From an uncultured Thiotrichaceae bacterium (lineage in GTDB: Bacteria > Pseudomonadota > Gammaproteobacteria > Thiotrichales > Thiotrichaceae): a stretch of 42,629 nucleotides of DNA. The notes under the pieces were generated by a model that saw nothing but the letters and a program-made list of their open reading frames with translations, had not been told where the DNA came from and did not search any database. Both the position numbers and the translations under genes were made by a program. Of this stretch, positions 25,063 to 33,420 are shown in pieces; the first letter of the stretch is position 1, and each line of letters starts with the position of its first letter. The DNA is taken from NCBI GenBank assembly GCA_902727985.1, contig CACVAY010000151.1, positions 1-42,629 on the forward strand, read 5' to 3'.

Positions 25063-26202
25063 CTAGCTTTCCAGAAAGTCCAGATGTGCCTGCCAGAACA
25101 TTTCTGCTGCGTTATGCAGTTCATGACGTTTGACGACTCTTTCCCTTCCGTATTGGCCTAATGCCTGACGTTCTTGCTTGCTCAAACGATTCATCTGAGC
25201 CATGGCTTCTCCAACACTGGCAGGATCGTTGATCTCTGCGGTTATGCCGCAGTTTTCCAGCATCATTGCCATATCAGAGACGAGTGTACTGACTATGGGC
25301 TTTTCCATCGACTGTGCTTCGAGTACCACGTTGGGTGTGCCTTCATGTTCTGAGGTGAGCACGAGATAGTCGATGCTAGCATAGAAGCTGGGTGTATCTT
25401 CGACAAGCCCTAATAGTTTGCAGTGCTTGCTTAGCCAAGGGTCTGCTGCAATGGCTTCCTTTACCATTGGCATTTTATCGCCATCGCCTCCTAGAACAAC
25501 CCAGTCAGGTCGATCCTCTTTAGGAACTTTTGTCAACGCATCCAGTAATATATCAATGCGTTTTTCCTCACGAAATGCGGCAAGAAAACCGACTACCAGC
25601 TCATTGTCTTGGATGCCCCATTGCTTTCGGATGGAGTGATGGTTTTCTGGATGAAAGCGAACATTCACATCGGTTACATTGGGAATGACATGGATTTTCT
25701 CTTTAGGTACCCCATTGCTTACAATCCAATCCCCCAATGCATAGGCATTCGGTGTAAAGCGTGTTGTAATTTTGCTGAGATAGGGGCGTAATGTCGCATG
25801 AATGCTGGAGGAATGGGCTGGAATGCCGCGATCTGAATGCATAATATAGGGAACTCGGGCTAGCCATCCCATGAGGCGTCCCCAAGAACCTGTGGAACCA
25901 TCAAGTACGGTGTGAATAATACTGGGATTTGAGCGACGAATAGCCCTATAAAGCTCCCATAAGAATTTCCCTTTGGACATACTAGGGTTGTCTATATGCG
26001 TAAGCGTAATCCCCAGATCTAGAAAACTTTGGCGTACTGATTCCGACCGAGATGGCATTAAGGTGATAATTTCTAATTCATATCGGTCTTTATCTGGGGG
26101 GAGGGATAAATATTGTGCCCACTGTTTTTCAGCTCCGCCAACTTGGAAAGCTGCCATAATAAAGAGAATTTTGGGTTTTTTAGTCAAGGTTTGCTTCCTC
26201 AT
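25063..26202 (-). CDS. GT4-type glycosyltransferase
   Basis: Predicted retaining glycosyltransferase with GT-B fold, using a nucleotide sugar to extend a surface polysaccharide on the cytoplasmic face. Evidence is an N-terminal FQVGGAEKQWAQYL loop (about residues 18-31), VVGFLAAFREEKRIDILLDAL at about 205-225 (cited in part), and the donor-site E-x7-E in SEHEGTPNVVLEAQ (about 298-311). At 379 residues it is normal length. It is the last gene of a minus-strand group after the TviB/TviC-like genes, separated by 134 bases, so it may add a GalNAcA- or GlcNAcA-type sugar. The acceptor is unknown. Confidence 0.9.
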   Translation of the reverse strand: MRKQTLTKKPKILFIMAAFQVGGAEKQWAQYLSLPPDKDRYELEIITLMPSRSESVRQSFLDLGITLTHIDNPSMSKGKFLWELYRAIRRSNPSIIHTVLDGSTGSWGRLMGWLARVPYIMHSDRGIPAHSSSIHATLRPYLSKITTRFTPNAYALGDWIVSNGVPKEKIHVIPNVTDVNVRFHPENHHSIRKQWGIQDNELVVGFLAAFREEKRIDILLDALTKVPKEDRPDWVVLGGDGDKMPMVKEAIAADPWLSKHCKLLGLVEDTPSFYASIDYLVLTSEHEGTPNVVLEAQSMEKPIVSTLVSDMAMMLENCGITAEINDPASVGEAMAQMNRLSKQERQALGQYGRERVVKRHELHNAAEMFWQAHLDFLES

Positions 26203-26336
26203 AAACCAATATGCCGCTTAATGCCCAAGAATAACGGATGAACAAAAAGTGAGATATTTGTAATCTTATTGGTGACGGATGTTTTTTATGAAAATGAATG
26301 CGAAGTAATTTGCAAATTAATGGGGGCTTTGTCGTT

Positions 26337-27365
26337 TTAACTCAAGTTATCTACATACCAATCCAAAGCTTCTTCTAATCCTTCAGAGATTGTATGGGAA
26401 GCTTGGTAACCTAGAAGCCTTTCAGCCTTGCTGACATCTGCTTGAGAGTGACGCACATCGCCAGCTCTAAAGTCACGATAGCTTGCTTTCACTTCTTGAA
26501 GTTCAGGTTTAACATGTGTAAGACCATCCTTAATTGTTGAGAATAGGTCGTTAAGGGTTGTACGACCACCTACAGCAACATTGTATACTTCATTTTTAGC
26601 TTCATCGGATGCAGTGGCACTTAAAATGTTTGCTTGCATGGTATTTTCAATATAGCAAAAATCTCTAGAGGTTTCACCATCGCCATTGATGAAGACGGTT
26701 TCATCGTTCATTAAAGCCGATATCCATTTTGGAACAACTGCAGCATAAGCGCCATTTGGATCTTGGCGTTTACCAAAAATATTAAAGTAGCGTAGACCAA
26801 TGGTTTTAAAGCCATAAGTCTTGGCAAAAACATCTGCATATAGTTCGTTTACAACCTTTGTAACCGCATAGGGTGATAAAGGTTTGCCAATTTTGTCTTC
26901 AACTTTAGGTAGATCAGGATGATCGCCATAGGTTGAGCTTGAGGCTGCGTAGGTAAAACTTGCAACTTTTGCGTCGCGTGCGGCGACCAGCATATTAAGA
27001 AAGCCGCTAAGATTTGATTGGTTCGTTGTGATTGGGTCTTCAATAGAACGAGGAACTGACCCTAGAGCGGCTTGATGAAGGACGTAATCCACCTCTTTGC
27101 ATGCTTGTTGGCAATCTTCCAGGTTGCGTATATCGCCTTTGATCAGGGTGAAACGTTGCCACTGTTCTGGACTAACCGAGTTTTGTACCTCGTCTAGGTT
27201 GTGTTGATGTCCTGTTACAAAACTATCCAGCCCAACAACTGTTTGATTAAGTTTTAATAGCGTTTCAAGTAAGTTCGAGCCAATAAAACCTGCTACTCCG
27301 GTCACGAGCCATGTTTTAGGTGTTTGTTGCAGTGTTTTCTTGATGTTTTCATATCGAGAGGTCAT
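26337..27365 (-). CDS. wbpP: UDP-N-acetylglucosamine/UDP-GlcNAcA 4-epimerase, WbpP/TviC-like
   Basis: Short-chain dehydrogenase fold enzyme that inverts C4 of UDP-GlcNAc-type sugars in the cytoplasm. It has the NAD-binding motif TGVAGFIGS (residues 22-30) and catalytic Ser-Ser-Thr-Tyr in [10 protein letters not shown] (about 141-150). Tyr166 and Lys170 lie in SPYAVTK. The N-terminus ([10 protein letters not shown]...[15 protein letters not shown]) and [16 protein letters not shown] strongly recall WbpP of Pseudomonas and TviC of Salmonella Vi. A good AGGAAAAAAAT site precedes the ATG. It lies 9 bases after the dehydrogenase on the same strand, the normal tviB-tviC pair. Confidence 0.92.
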   Translation of the reverse strand: MTSRYENIKKTLQQTPKTWLVTGVAGFIGSNLLETLLKLNQTVVGLDSFVTGHQHNLDEVQNSVSPEQWQRFTLIKGDIRNLEDCQQACKEVDYVLHQAALGSVPRSIEDPITTNQSNLSGFLNMLVAARDAKVASFTYAASSSTYGDHPDLPKVEDKIGKPLSPYAVTKVVNELYADVFAKTYGFKTIGLRYFNIFGKRQDPNGAYAAVVPKWISALMNDETVFINGDGETSRDFCYIENTMQANILSATASDEAKNEVYNVAVGGRTTLNDLFSTIKDGLTHVKPELQEVKASYRDFRAGDVRHSQADVSKAERLLGYQASHTISEGLEEALDWYVDNLS

Positions 27366-27374
27366 ATTTTTTTC

Positions 27375-28649
27375 CTAGAGACGAAGGTCGGATTCTTCGC
27401 GAGGAAGAATGTATTTTAAATCATAGATCAAGCTGTCTGTTTTTGTTAGCTTAGACAGTTCGGCTTTGCCCATGGCTTTAAAAATATCATGTGCAACCGC
27501 TAAGATGATGGCGTCATAGTGACCTTCTTGAGGTTTCTCTATGGGGAATACACCATATTCGAGCTGAGCTTCTTTGGCATCAACCCAAGGGTCGTAAACA
27601 TCAACATTCAGTTTAAATTCTTTGAGCTCTTTGAGAATATCTACAATTCTTGTATTTCTAATATCAGGGCAGTTTTCTTTAAAGGTTAATCCCATCACCA
27701 GAACATTTGCGCCTTTGACTTCAATTTTTTTGTTTATTATGGACTTCACTAATTGACAGGCGACATATGCTGACATGCCATCATTCAAGCGGCGACCAGC
27801 AAGAATAATTTCTGGATGATAGCCTACTGCTTGCGCCTTGTGTGTTAAGTAATATGGGTCAACACCAATACAATGTCCTCCCACCAGGCCTGGGCGAAAG
27901 GGAAGAAAGTTCCATTTACTGCCTGCGGCCTCCAATATTTCCAATGTGTCAATATCCAGACGATTAAAGATAAGAGAGAGTTCATTGATGAGTGCTATGT
28001 TGAGGTCTCTTTGTGTATTCTCAATAACTTTGGCGGCCTCAGCAACTTTGATCGAGCTTGCTTTGTGTGTGCCTGCAGTAATGATGCTCTTATAAAGCTG
28101 GTCAACAAACTCAGCGATTTCTGGATTGGAACCTGATGTTACTTTTTTGATGGTCGAGAGTCTGTGTTCTTTATCTCCAGGATTGATACGTTCGGGACTA
28201 TAGCCCGCAAAAAAATCAGTATTGAACTTCAGTCCTGAAACGTTTTCAAGAATGGGGATACAAACTTCTTCTGTAGCACCTGGGTAAACGGTTGACTCAT
28301 AGATGACTATGTCGCCTTTTTTTAATATTTTACCCACACTTGCGCTGGATTTCTCAAGTGGTGTTAAGTCAGGGCGGTTATGTTCATCGATTGGAGTAGG
28401 AACGGTAACAATGTGTATGTTGCAGTCACTGATATCTTCTAAATTACTGGTGTAGGAGATTTTGGTAGCCACTGCCATCTCTGCAGAATCAACTTCCAAT
28501 GTACTATCCTGCCCTGATTTAAGTTCATCAATTCTCGATTGGTTAATATCAAATCCGACTGTATCAAGGTTTTTTCCGAACTCAATGGCGAGTGGAAGTC
28601 CTACATACCCTAGGCCAACAATTGAAATTTTTGATTCTTCTATGTTCAT
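27375..28649 (-). CDS. tviB: UDP-N-acetylhexosamine 6-dehydrogenase, WbpO/TviB-like
   Basis: Oxidises C6 of UDP-GlcNAc or UDP-GalNAc to the uronic acid with two NAD+. It has the Rossmann motif [11 protein letters not shown] (residues 11-21) and Glu/Ser in YESTVYPG (about 117-124). The catalytic Cys260 is in [13 protein letters not shown], and the C-terminal UDP-binding domain has [16 protein letters not shown]. The 424 residues and the N-terminus match the Vi polysaccharide TviB/WbpO subgroup rather than UDP-glucose dehydrogenases. With the 4-epimerase next to it the pair should supply UDP-GalNAcA or UDP-GlcNAcA for a surface glycan. No polymerase, flippase or export gene is in the window. 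Confidence 0.92.
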   Translation of the reverse strand: MNIEESKISIVGLGYVGLPLAIEFGKNLDTVGFDINQSRIDELKSGQDSTLEVDSAEMAVATKISYTSNLEDISDCNIHIVTVPTPIDEHNRPDLTPLEKSSASVGKILKKGDIVIYESTVYPGATEEVCIPILENVSGLKFNTDFFAGYSPERINPGDKEHRLSTIKKVTSGSNPEIAEFVDQLYKSIITAGTHKASSIKVAEAAKVIENTQRDLNIALINELSLIFNRLDIDTLEILEAAGSKWNFLPFRPGLVGGHCIGVDPYYLTHKAQAVGYHPEIILAGRRLNDGMSAYVACQLVKSIINKKIEVKGANVLVMGLTFKENCPDIRNTRIVDILKELKEFKLNVDVYDPWVDAKEAQLEYGVFPIEKPQEGHYDAIILAVAHDIFKAMGKAELSKLTKTDSLIYDLKYILPREESDLRL

Positions 28650-29206
28650 GGTTTTTTTACCGAAGGAAAGAGGTAGACGATTAGTATAGGTCTATACATA
28701 CCAATATTTCTTGTATAAATAATGCCCTTCAAAGAGCTGGGATTTATATGTGCCATATATGCGTAAAGATTTTAGTTACCGTTTGCGCGGTTTCATTTAT
28801 CCCAGCAAAAGTATTCGATAACCTCAAACAACTCTCATAAAACTGATGAGCTGTATTCCTTTTTGCTGGAGGAATGAGCATTCCTAAGTCATATTTTTTG
28901 TTTGTTAAAAATACGTATTTTTTTCAAGCCTCCATGAAAAGCAATGCATTTGCCCATGTTGTTTTTGTTATCTTTGTATGGGAGAGTCAGGAACTTTTTT
29001 ACATGAATTACCCTGTAAATTAAGGTGTGCTATCCAATATGTGTGTATTAAAACAGACTGAAAAAAAGGGCCGTGATTTTTTCTCTAAAAGGTCACTTTG
29101 GGAATAATTGTTGATGAGAGAACACATGGCAACGTGGATAAATTAGCGTTGTTTAGTAAGCGTACTATAATAAAAGCTTGGTTAATTCGCCCCCCAAGGT
29201 TAAGAG
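28650..29206. other. 557-base intergenic region with inverted repeats
   Basis: No credible gene. Between the divergent tviB-like and channel genes it holds: CCAGCAAAA (28802-28810) paired with TTTTGCTGG (28861-28869), enclosing a smaller hairpin CTCAT/ATGAG (28834-28850); then the 16-base palindrome AGGAATGAGCATTCCT (28870-28885). A TATAAT lies at 29166-29171. A 29-codon frame at 28934-29023 lacks a ribosome-binding site and is not called. Confidence 0.5.
29143..29171 (+). promoter_or_regulatory. Putative sigma-70 promoter of the channel gene
   Basis: A perfect TATAAT -10 box (29166-29171) lies 35 bases before the channel ATG. A poor -35 (TTAGCG, 29143-29148) lies at the standard 17-base spacing. 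The -10 is strong, but the pair as a whole is only moderate. Confidence 0.4.
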
Positions 29207-30313
29207 ATGTTTGTTGGTATCTTTAATTCCCCTATTCGTCAGGGAAAGACTTATATTGTTCAGTGTTTCGTATTTTTTCTGTTTCTGTTTTCTCCTTTTG
29301 CGCAGACCATTGCAGAAGAGTTTTCCGTTGGTACCATCGAGAGACCTCCTTTTTCATTTCACAATGATAACAAGGAGTTAACGGGTTTTTCCGTTGAGTT
29401 GTGGGAGTTGGTTGCGGATCGAGTGGAAATGTCTTATCAATGGGATGAAAAAGAGAGCTTCAAAGCATTAATTGATGATGTGGCCGCAAGCAAGAATACC
29501 TTGGCGATTGCGAATATCTCTATGACTTCAGAGCGTGAGCAGTATGTTGACTATTCACATTCTGTTTATGCGTCCGGTATGGCTATAGCGGTAAAGCAAG
29601 GGGGGAAGCCGAATTGGCTAGGCTTGATATGGGAATCAGGTATCCTGTGGTTTATTGGTGGAGCACTGTTGGTGCTGTTGGTGATTGCTCATGTTGTCTG
29701 GTTTTTTGAGCGAGATATTGAAGATGCGCGACATGATTACTTTCGTGATGATTATGTCGGGGGGGTCTGGGATGCTTTTTGGTGGGCGTTTATTATTATG
29801 ACGATGGGGGGGTTTGAGAATCAGGTGCCCCACAAGGTTATTAATCGTTTATTAGCCATTTTCTGGATTTTTGCAAGTTTGTTTTTTATATCGACCTTAA
29901 CGGCAAAAATTACGACCACTCTCACCATCGCTGAATTGAAAACAGGTATTGAGAGTTATAAGGATCTTGCAGGTAAGAGGATTGGGGTAACCGAGGGATC
30001 AACGCATGAACGATTCCTTAACGTAAAAAACATGAGCCCCATTGCTTATCCAAACATGACAGAATTATATGCTGATCTAAAAGAGGGTAAATTGGATGCT
30101 GTGGTCGCTGATTTTCCAATACTGTCTTATTACGCAAAACATCAAGGAGCTGATTGGATGATCATGGCAGGTGAAATTTTTAATCCCGATAATTATGCCA
30201 TTATTTTCCCAGAAAACTCTCCACATGTAGAGGATGTCAATAAAGCGCTATTACAAATTCGTGAAGAAGGGAAATACGATGAGCTTTATCAGAAATACTT
30301 TGGTGCGGATTAA
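29207..30313 (+). CDS. GluR0-like ligand-gated ion channel with atypical filter
   Basis: Prokaryotic ionotropic-glutamate-receptor type protein: a periplasmic amino-acid-binding clamp split by a two-helix pore. A signal peptide (about 1-36, ending QTIA) leads to lobe S1 (about 38-132), with TSEREQYVDYS where the Arg normally binds the ligand carboxylate. TM1 is at about 144-167. A pore helix and filter (about 186-208) read IIMTMGGFENQVP, where K+-selective members have TVGYGD. TM2 is at about 213-236, ending STLTAKITTTLT, equivalent to the SYTANLAAF motif. Lobe S2 (about 244-368) has GVTEGSTHE. The 368 residues and order match the family. The lack of the TVGYGD signature is seen directly; a changed ion preference is inferred. 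No linked transporter genes are visible. Confidence 0.85.
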   Translation: MFVGIFNSPIRQGKTYIVQCFVFFLFLFSPFAQTIAEEFSVGTIERPPFSFHNDNKELTGFSVELWELVADRVEMSYQWDEKESFKALIDDVAASKNTLAIANISMTSEREQYVDYSHSVYASGMAIAVKQGGKPNWLGLIWESGILWFIGGALLVLLVIAHVVWFFERDIEDARHDYFRDDYVGGVWDAFWWAFIIMTMGGFENQVPHKVINRLLAIFWIFASLFFISTLTAKITTTLTIAELKTGIESYKDLAGKRIGVTEGSTHERFLNVKNMSPIAYPNMTELYADLKEGKLDAVVADFPILSYYAKHQGADWMIMAGEIFNPDNYAIIFPENSPHVEDVNKALLQIREEGKYDELYQKYFGAD

Positions 30314-30340
30314 TAAATAGAGTGCTATCTGACCTGGTGT

Positions 30341-30364
30341 CATGAGAGTCGAGAATCTCTCATG
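30341..30364. terminator. Hairpin between channel and DUF3465 genes
   Basis: CATGAGAG and CTCTCATG pair perfectly around an 8-base loop in the 65 bases between these convergent genes. No T-run follows on either strand, so it is a candidate shared terminator of moderate quality. Confidence 0.4.
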
Positions 30365-30378
30365 CCCAGCTTCTAATA

Positions 30379-30870
30379 TTATTTAAAGTATTTGCCGTTG
30401 GCAAAGATCCAGCCACCTTCTTTACGACCCTTAGGGTCATGGTGTGTCCAGTGAAGAACGCCACCGCGGTTATTCCATTCATAGCGACCACGAATCTTGA
30501 TTTTATCTCCCTTTTGAACATTGGCGCGAGGGGCAAGGTCAATATTATGGGCAACTAGCAATGTAATATCGGGTGCTAGTTTGAGTAGGAATTTTTGATG
30601 CTGATGGCCTTTGGTATCATCTTTGAGGTTTTTAATGACAACACCTTCAGTTTCCAGCCACCAACCTGATTTTTGATGTACAGCTGCATCACGGATTTTC
30701 TCAAGTAGTGCATTGTTCTGGTTTTGTGACGTGTTTTTAGGTGCTTCTGTTGTCGTCGAAGTCTGATTGCTGGTGTTACCACCTGATAACTGCTTATTGA
30801 CGAAATCATAAATCCCAGCACCAATGAGAATGACTAGAGCGAGCAAGAGTTTTTTTACAGGAGCTTTCAT
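30379..30870 (-). CDS. DUF3465 domain protein, exported or anchored
   Basis: Function unknown. Residues 1-21 form a hydrophobic signal/anchor. A Ser/Thr/Asn-rich linker (about 30-52) follows, then a DUF3465-type domain (about 53-163) with the recognisable LLVAHNIDLAPRANVQKGDKI core and VLHWTHHDPKGRKEGGWI near the end (both quoted in part). The His-His and conserved Trp/Gly residues suggest a small OB-like fold in the periplasm. At 163 residues it fits family members. It may share a transcript with tpx, but a terminator-like hairpin separates them. Confidence 0.82.
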   Translation of the reverse strand: MKAPVKKLLLALVILIGAGIYDFVNKQLSGGNTSNQTSTTTEAPKNTSQNQNNALLEKIRDAAVHQKSGWWLETEGVVIKNLKDDTKGHQHQKFLLKLAPDITLLVAHNIDLAPRANVQKGDKIKIRGRYEWNNRGGVLHWTHHDPKGRKEGGWIFANGKYFK

Positions 30871-30981
30871 AAAAGTATCATCAAAATTATGGAGGGGGCA
30901 TTCTACCCTTATCGTTTGTTTTTTTACTACAAGGTGAAAAATAGACAGGCTGAGTTAAGAATTTGTCTTTGAGAAATGATG

Positions 30982-31012
30982 AGCTGTTGTTGAGAAAATG
31001 CCAACAACAGCT
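30982..31012 (-). terminator. Hairpin after tpx
   Basis: AGCTGTTGTTG and CAACAACAGCT form a perfect 11-bp stem with a 9-base loop. It starts 17 bases after the tpx stop. Following bases on the minus strand are only moderately T-rich, so it is a likely, not certain, terminator. Confidence 0.55.
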
Positions 31013-31028
31013 TTCAGGCAAGAATGAC

Positions 31029-31526
31029 CTATAGAGCAGCAATAGCGCTTTCGTAATCTGGCTCTTGTGCGATTTCTGGCACAAGTTCTGTGTAAGTGAT
31101 GTTGTTATCGGCGTCCATTACCACAACAGCTCTCGCAGTAATGCCAGCAAGAGGGCCATCAGTAATCAATACCCCATAGTCTTTTGCAAAATTACGGTCG
31201 CGCATCATAGAAAGTGTTTTTACCTGATCAATATTCTCTGCTTCACAAAAACGTCCCATTGCGAAAGGTAGGTCAGCGGAGATTGTCAGAAAAACAGTAT
31301 CTTCATGAGCTGCCGCTGCATCATTGAACTTCTTGGTTGAGATGGCACAGATTCCTGTGTCTAAACTTGGAACAATATTCAAAAGCTTCTTTTTGCCAGC
31401 AAATGAATCCAGTGTGACATCATTTAACTCCCCATCAGTCAATGTTGCGGCTGGCGCCGTTGTGCCAACTTCAGGTAAGTCACCGTTGGTGTTAATTTCA
31501 TCGTCATGCAGGGTAATAGTAGCCAT
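31029..31526 (-). CDS. tpx: Thiol peroxidase Tpx
   Basis: Atypical 2-Cys peroxiredoxin that reduces peroxides with thioredoxin. Residues 57-60 (TGIC in SLDTGICAIS) hold the T-x-x-C peroxidatic Cys60. The resolving Cys94 is in GRFCEAEN, the expected distance for Tpx. The family's LTDGELNDVTLDSFAGKK is near 29-47 (quoted in part: SFAGKKKLLN). At 165 residues it matches E. coli Tpx (168). In place of the usual S-L-D-T-P-V-C it has G-I-C, a mild change next to the active Cys. A GGAG-type site precedes the ATG. Confidence 0.95.
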   Translation of the reverse strand: MATITLHDDEINTNGDLPEVGTTAPAATLTDGELNDVTLDSFAGKKKLLNIVPSLDTGICAISTKKFNDAAAAHEDTVFLTISADLPFAMGRFCEAENIDQVKTLSMMRDRNFAKDYGVLITDGPLAGITARAVVVMDADNNITYTELVPEIAQEPDYESAIAAL

Positions 31527-31563
31527 TATTTCTCCTTAAAATGGTTGTGCTTCTTTGATTTGC

Positions 31564-31594
31564 AGAGCTGATTGTTTTCAGCTCTTATAGTATA
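31564..31594 (-). promoter_or_regulatory. -10-like box and 7-bp hairpin upstream of tpx
   Basis: On the minus strand TATACT (31594-31589) precedes AGAGCTG/CAGCTCT with an 8-base loop (31585-31564). The hairpin would lie at the 5' end of the tpx messenger. No clear -35 is seen. Control by an oxidative-stress regulator is not shown. Confidence 0.3.
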
Positions 31595-31615
31595 GGGTAG
31601 ATGCTCGTTATAAGG

Positions 31616-32425
31616 TTATTTCTGAGTTGTAATTTTTAAGTCAGGGTAGAAATAATTAAGCGGTTTGAAATCAGCCACACAGCGCACCTTTGGAATCCAC
31701 TTTGCGATATGTGTGTTGGTGTAGGTACGGCCAATATGATCTTGTTCGCTATCCCCATCATGGAAAAGAATCAGACCTTTTTTCTTAGTGCAAATTTCAT
31801 TCATCACCGTATCGAGAATTTTGTCCCCCTGTTGGTCACTGACACGCCAATCAAAGGCCGACATTTCCCAAGCGATATGCTTAAAGCCATATTTTTCGAC
31901 AGCTCTTAGCACCTGTGGCTGACTTGCGCGATTGAACCAACCATCACCATTTGGTAGACGAAACATCGGAGGCTGAGAGGTAAGGTAGGGGCCCAGCACC
32001 TGCTTGGAGCGTTGAATATATTGATGCATCAATGATGCAGGAATTTCTGAATGTTTGTCATGGCGATAGCTATGCGACCCCACCATATGACCTTCAGCAA
32101 CAATGCGTTTTAGGGTATTTTTGCGAACTTGACAGAGTTGATAATCAGCACAGTTTTGCATGGTTATTCCGTTATTAGCGCATTGCCTGCGATAGTTTTC
32201 ACAGTCCACTTTATACGCGATGATGAAGAAGGTAGCGGGAATGTTTTCTCGTTTTAGCATATCTAACACTCTTGGTGTTAAATCTGCTGGGCCATCATCG
32301 AAAGTAAGGTGAATAGGGTATTTGGTATCCCCATCGCATTGATAGTGCTTCCGAACTTGTGCACAGTCCGTAGCCCATAATGATGTTGAAAAAATACCTA
32401 ATAAAACAAGTGTAATCAAGCGCAT
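31616..32425 (-). CDS. Exported polysaccharide deacetylase (NodB family)
   Basis: Carbohydrate esterase 4-type enzyme removing N-acetyl groups from glycans, outside the inner membrane. A signal peptide covers residues 1-18 (ending LWA). The NodB domain has TFDDGPADLTPRVL (motif 1 with Asp43/Asp44), SHSYRHDKHSE (motif 2, zinc His pair) and FRLPNGDGWFNR (motif 3-like). LILFHDG near 235 supplies the last His-Asp. Six or more Cys suggest disulfides. Its 269 residues fit. It could act on peptidoglycan or on the surface glycan from the sugar cassette upstream; neither is shown. It lies before tpx on the same strand, with a separate start signal likely. Confidence 0.9.
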   Translation of the reverse strand: MRLITLVLLGIFSTSLWATDCAQVRKHYQCDGDTKYPIHLTFDDGPADLTPRVLDMLKRENIPATFFIIAYKVDCENYRRQCANNGITMQNCADYQLCQVRKNTLKRIVAEGHMVGSHSYRHDKHSEIPASLMHQYIQRSKQVLGPYLTSQPPMFRLPNGDGWFNRASQPQVLRAVEKYGFKHIAWEMSAFDWRVSDQQGDKILDTVMNEICTKKKGLILFHDGDSEQDHIGRTYTNTHIAKWIPKVRCVADFKPLNYFYPDLKITTQK

Positions 32426-32496
32426 AGTAGATGATGTTTGCTAGTAATGGATTCAAAGGCTACCATCATTGTTAAATTCTATCAAAGGTCATTGAT

Positions 32497-33366
32497 ATGC
32501 ACGTTATTGAACACCCTTATCGCATTCTTCCAGATACTGATTTTTCGGTTGCTGATTTAGCAACAACACCTCCATTCACTGTTGATAGGAAGGTGTTTGA
32601 AAAGCAATTAAAAAGTGATAGAAAACAAATAGCCAAGCTGCAACATCGTTTATATGCAGAAGATCGACGAGCATTGTTATTGGTGTTTCAAGCCATGGAT
32701 GCGGCGGGTAAAGACAGCACGATTCGAGCGGTGACCAAAGGGATAAACCCAGCGGGTTGTCGGGTTCATTCTTTCAAGAAACCATCTTCCCTGGAACTGG
32801 ATCATGATTTCTTGTGGCGTACTAATAATGCGTTGCCTGAACGAGGGCATATTGGCATTTTCAATCGGAGTTATTATGAGGAAACCCTGGTGGTTCGCGT
32901 ACACCCTAAAATCTTGCAGTACCAGCGTTTACCTGCCTTGCCAGAAAATCTAGATACGCTATGGGATGAGCGTTTTACCGCGATTAATGCGATGGAGAAG
33001 CATTTAGTTAACAATGGTACGCAAGTACTGAAGTTTTGGCTCAATGTTTCTAAAGAAGAACAAAAGCAACGTTTCCTCTCGCGCTTGGATGAGCCAGAAA
33101 AACATTGGAAGTTTTCCTCATCAGATGTCAAAGAACGAGGGCATTGGGATGAGTATATGCATGCCTATGAGCAAGTGATTCGTAAGACATCCACAGATGT
33201 TGCCCCCTGGTTTGCTATTCCTGCGGATAATAAGATGTATATGCGTCAAACTATTGCCGATATTGTTATGAAAACGTTGCAAAATATGAATCCACAGTTT
33301 CCCGAGGTTCATGATAAAGAAAAAGCGATGTTTGACGAAATGCGTGTTGCGTTAAACTCAGACTGA
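32497..33366 (+). CDS. PPK2-family polyphosphate:nucleotide phosphotransferase
   Basis: Cytoplasmic enzyme moving phosphate between polyphosphate and nucleoside mono- or diphosphates. A P-loop kinase core has Walker A FQAMDAAGKDST at residues 64-75, the lid motif around GCRVHSFKKPS (88-98), and Walker B-like GIFNRSYYEE at 120-129. The N-terminal extension IEHPYRILPDTDFSVADL fits the subgroup annotated polyphosphate:AMP/ADP phosphotransferase (class not decided here). It is a single-domain form of 289 residues. An AAAGG site lies about ten bases before the ATG. It is divergent from the deacetylase gene and ends in a good hairpin terminator. Confidence 0.92.
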   Translation: MHVIEHPYRILPDTDFSVADLATTPPFTVDRKVFEKQLKSDRKQIAKLQHRLYAEDRRALLLVFQAMDAAGKDSTIRAVTKGINPAGCRVHSFKKPSSLELDHDFLWRTNNALPERGHIGIFNRSYYEETLVVRVHPKILQYQRLPALPENLDTLWDERFTAINAMEKHLVNNGTQVLKFWLNVSKEEQKQRFLSRLDEPEKHWKFSSSDVKERGHWDEYMHAYEQVIRKTSTDVAPWFAIPADNKMYMRQTIADIVMKTLQNMNPQFPEVHDKEKAMFDEMRVALNSD

Positions 33367-33388
33367 ATCACATGAGGGGGTATTAAAC

Positions 33389-33420
33389 AGCCGAGGTATT
33401 CTATTACCTCGGCTTCTATT
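33389..33420. terminator. Bidirectional hairpin terminator
   Basis: AGCCGAGGTA and TACCTCGGCT form a perfect 10-bp stem with a 6-base loop between convergent genes. Moderately T-rich sequence follows on both strands (TTCTATT on plus, GTTTAAT on minus). It is a good shared terminator for the PPK2 and EamA genes. Confidence 0.75.

Noticed and set aside
28934-29023. 29-codon frame in the intergenic region before the channel gene
   Set aside because: No ribosome-binding site before its ATG, no membrane or motif signal of note, and it lies among inverted repeats.
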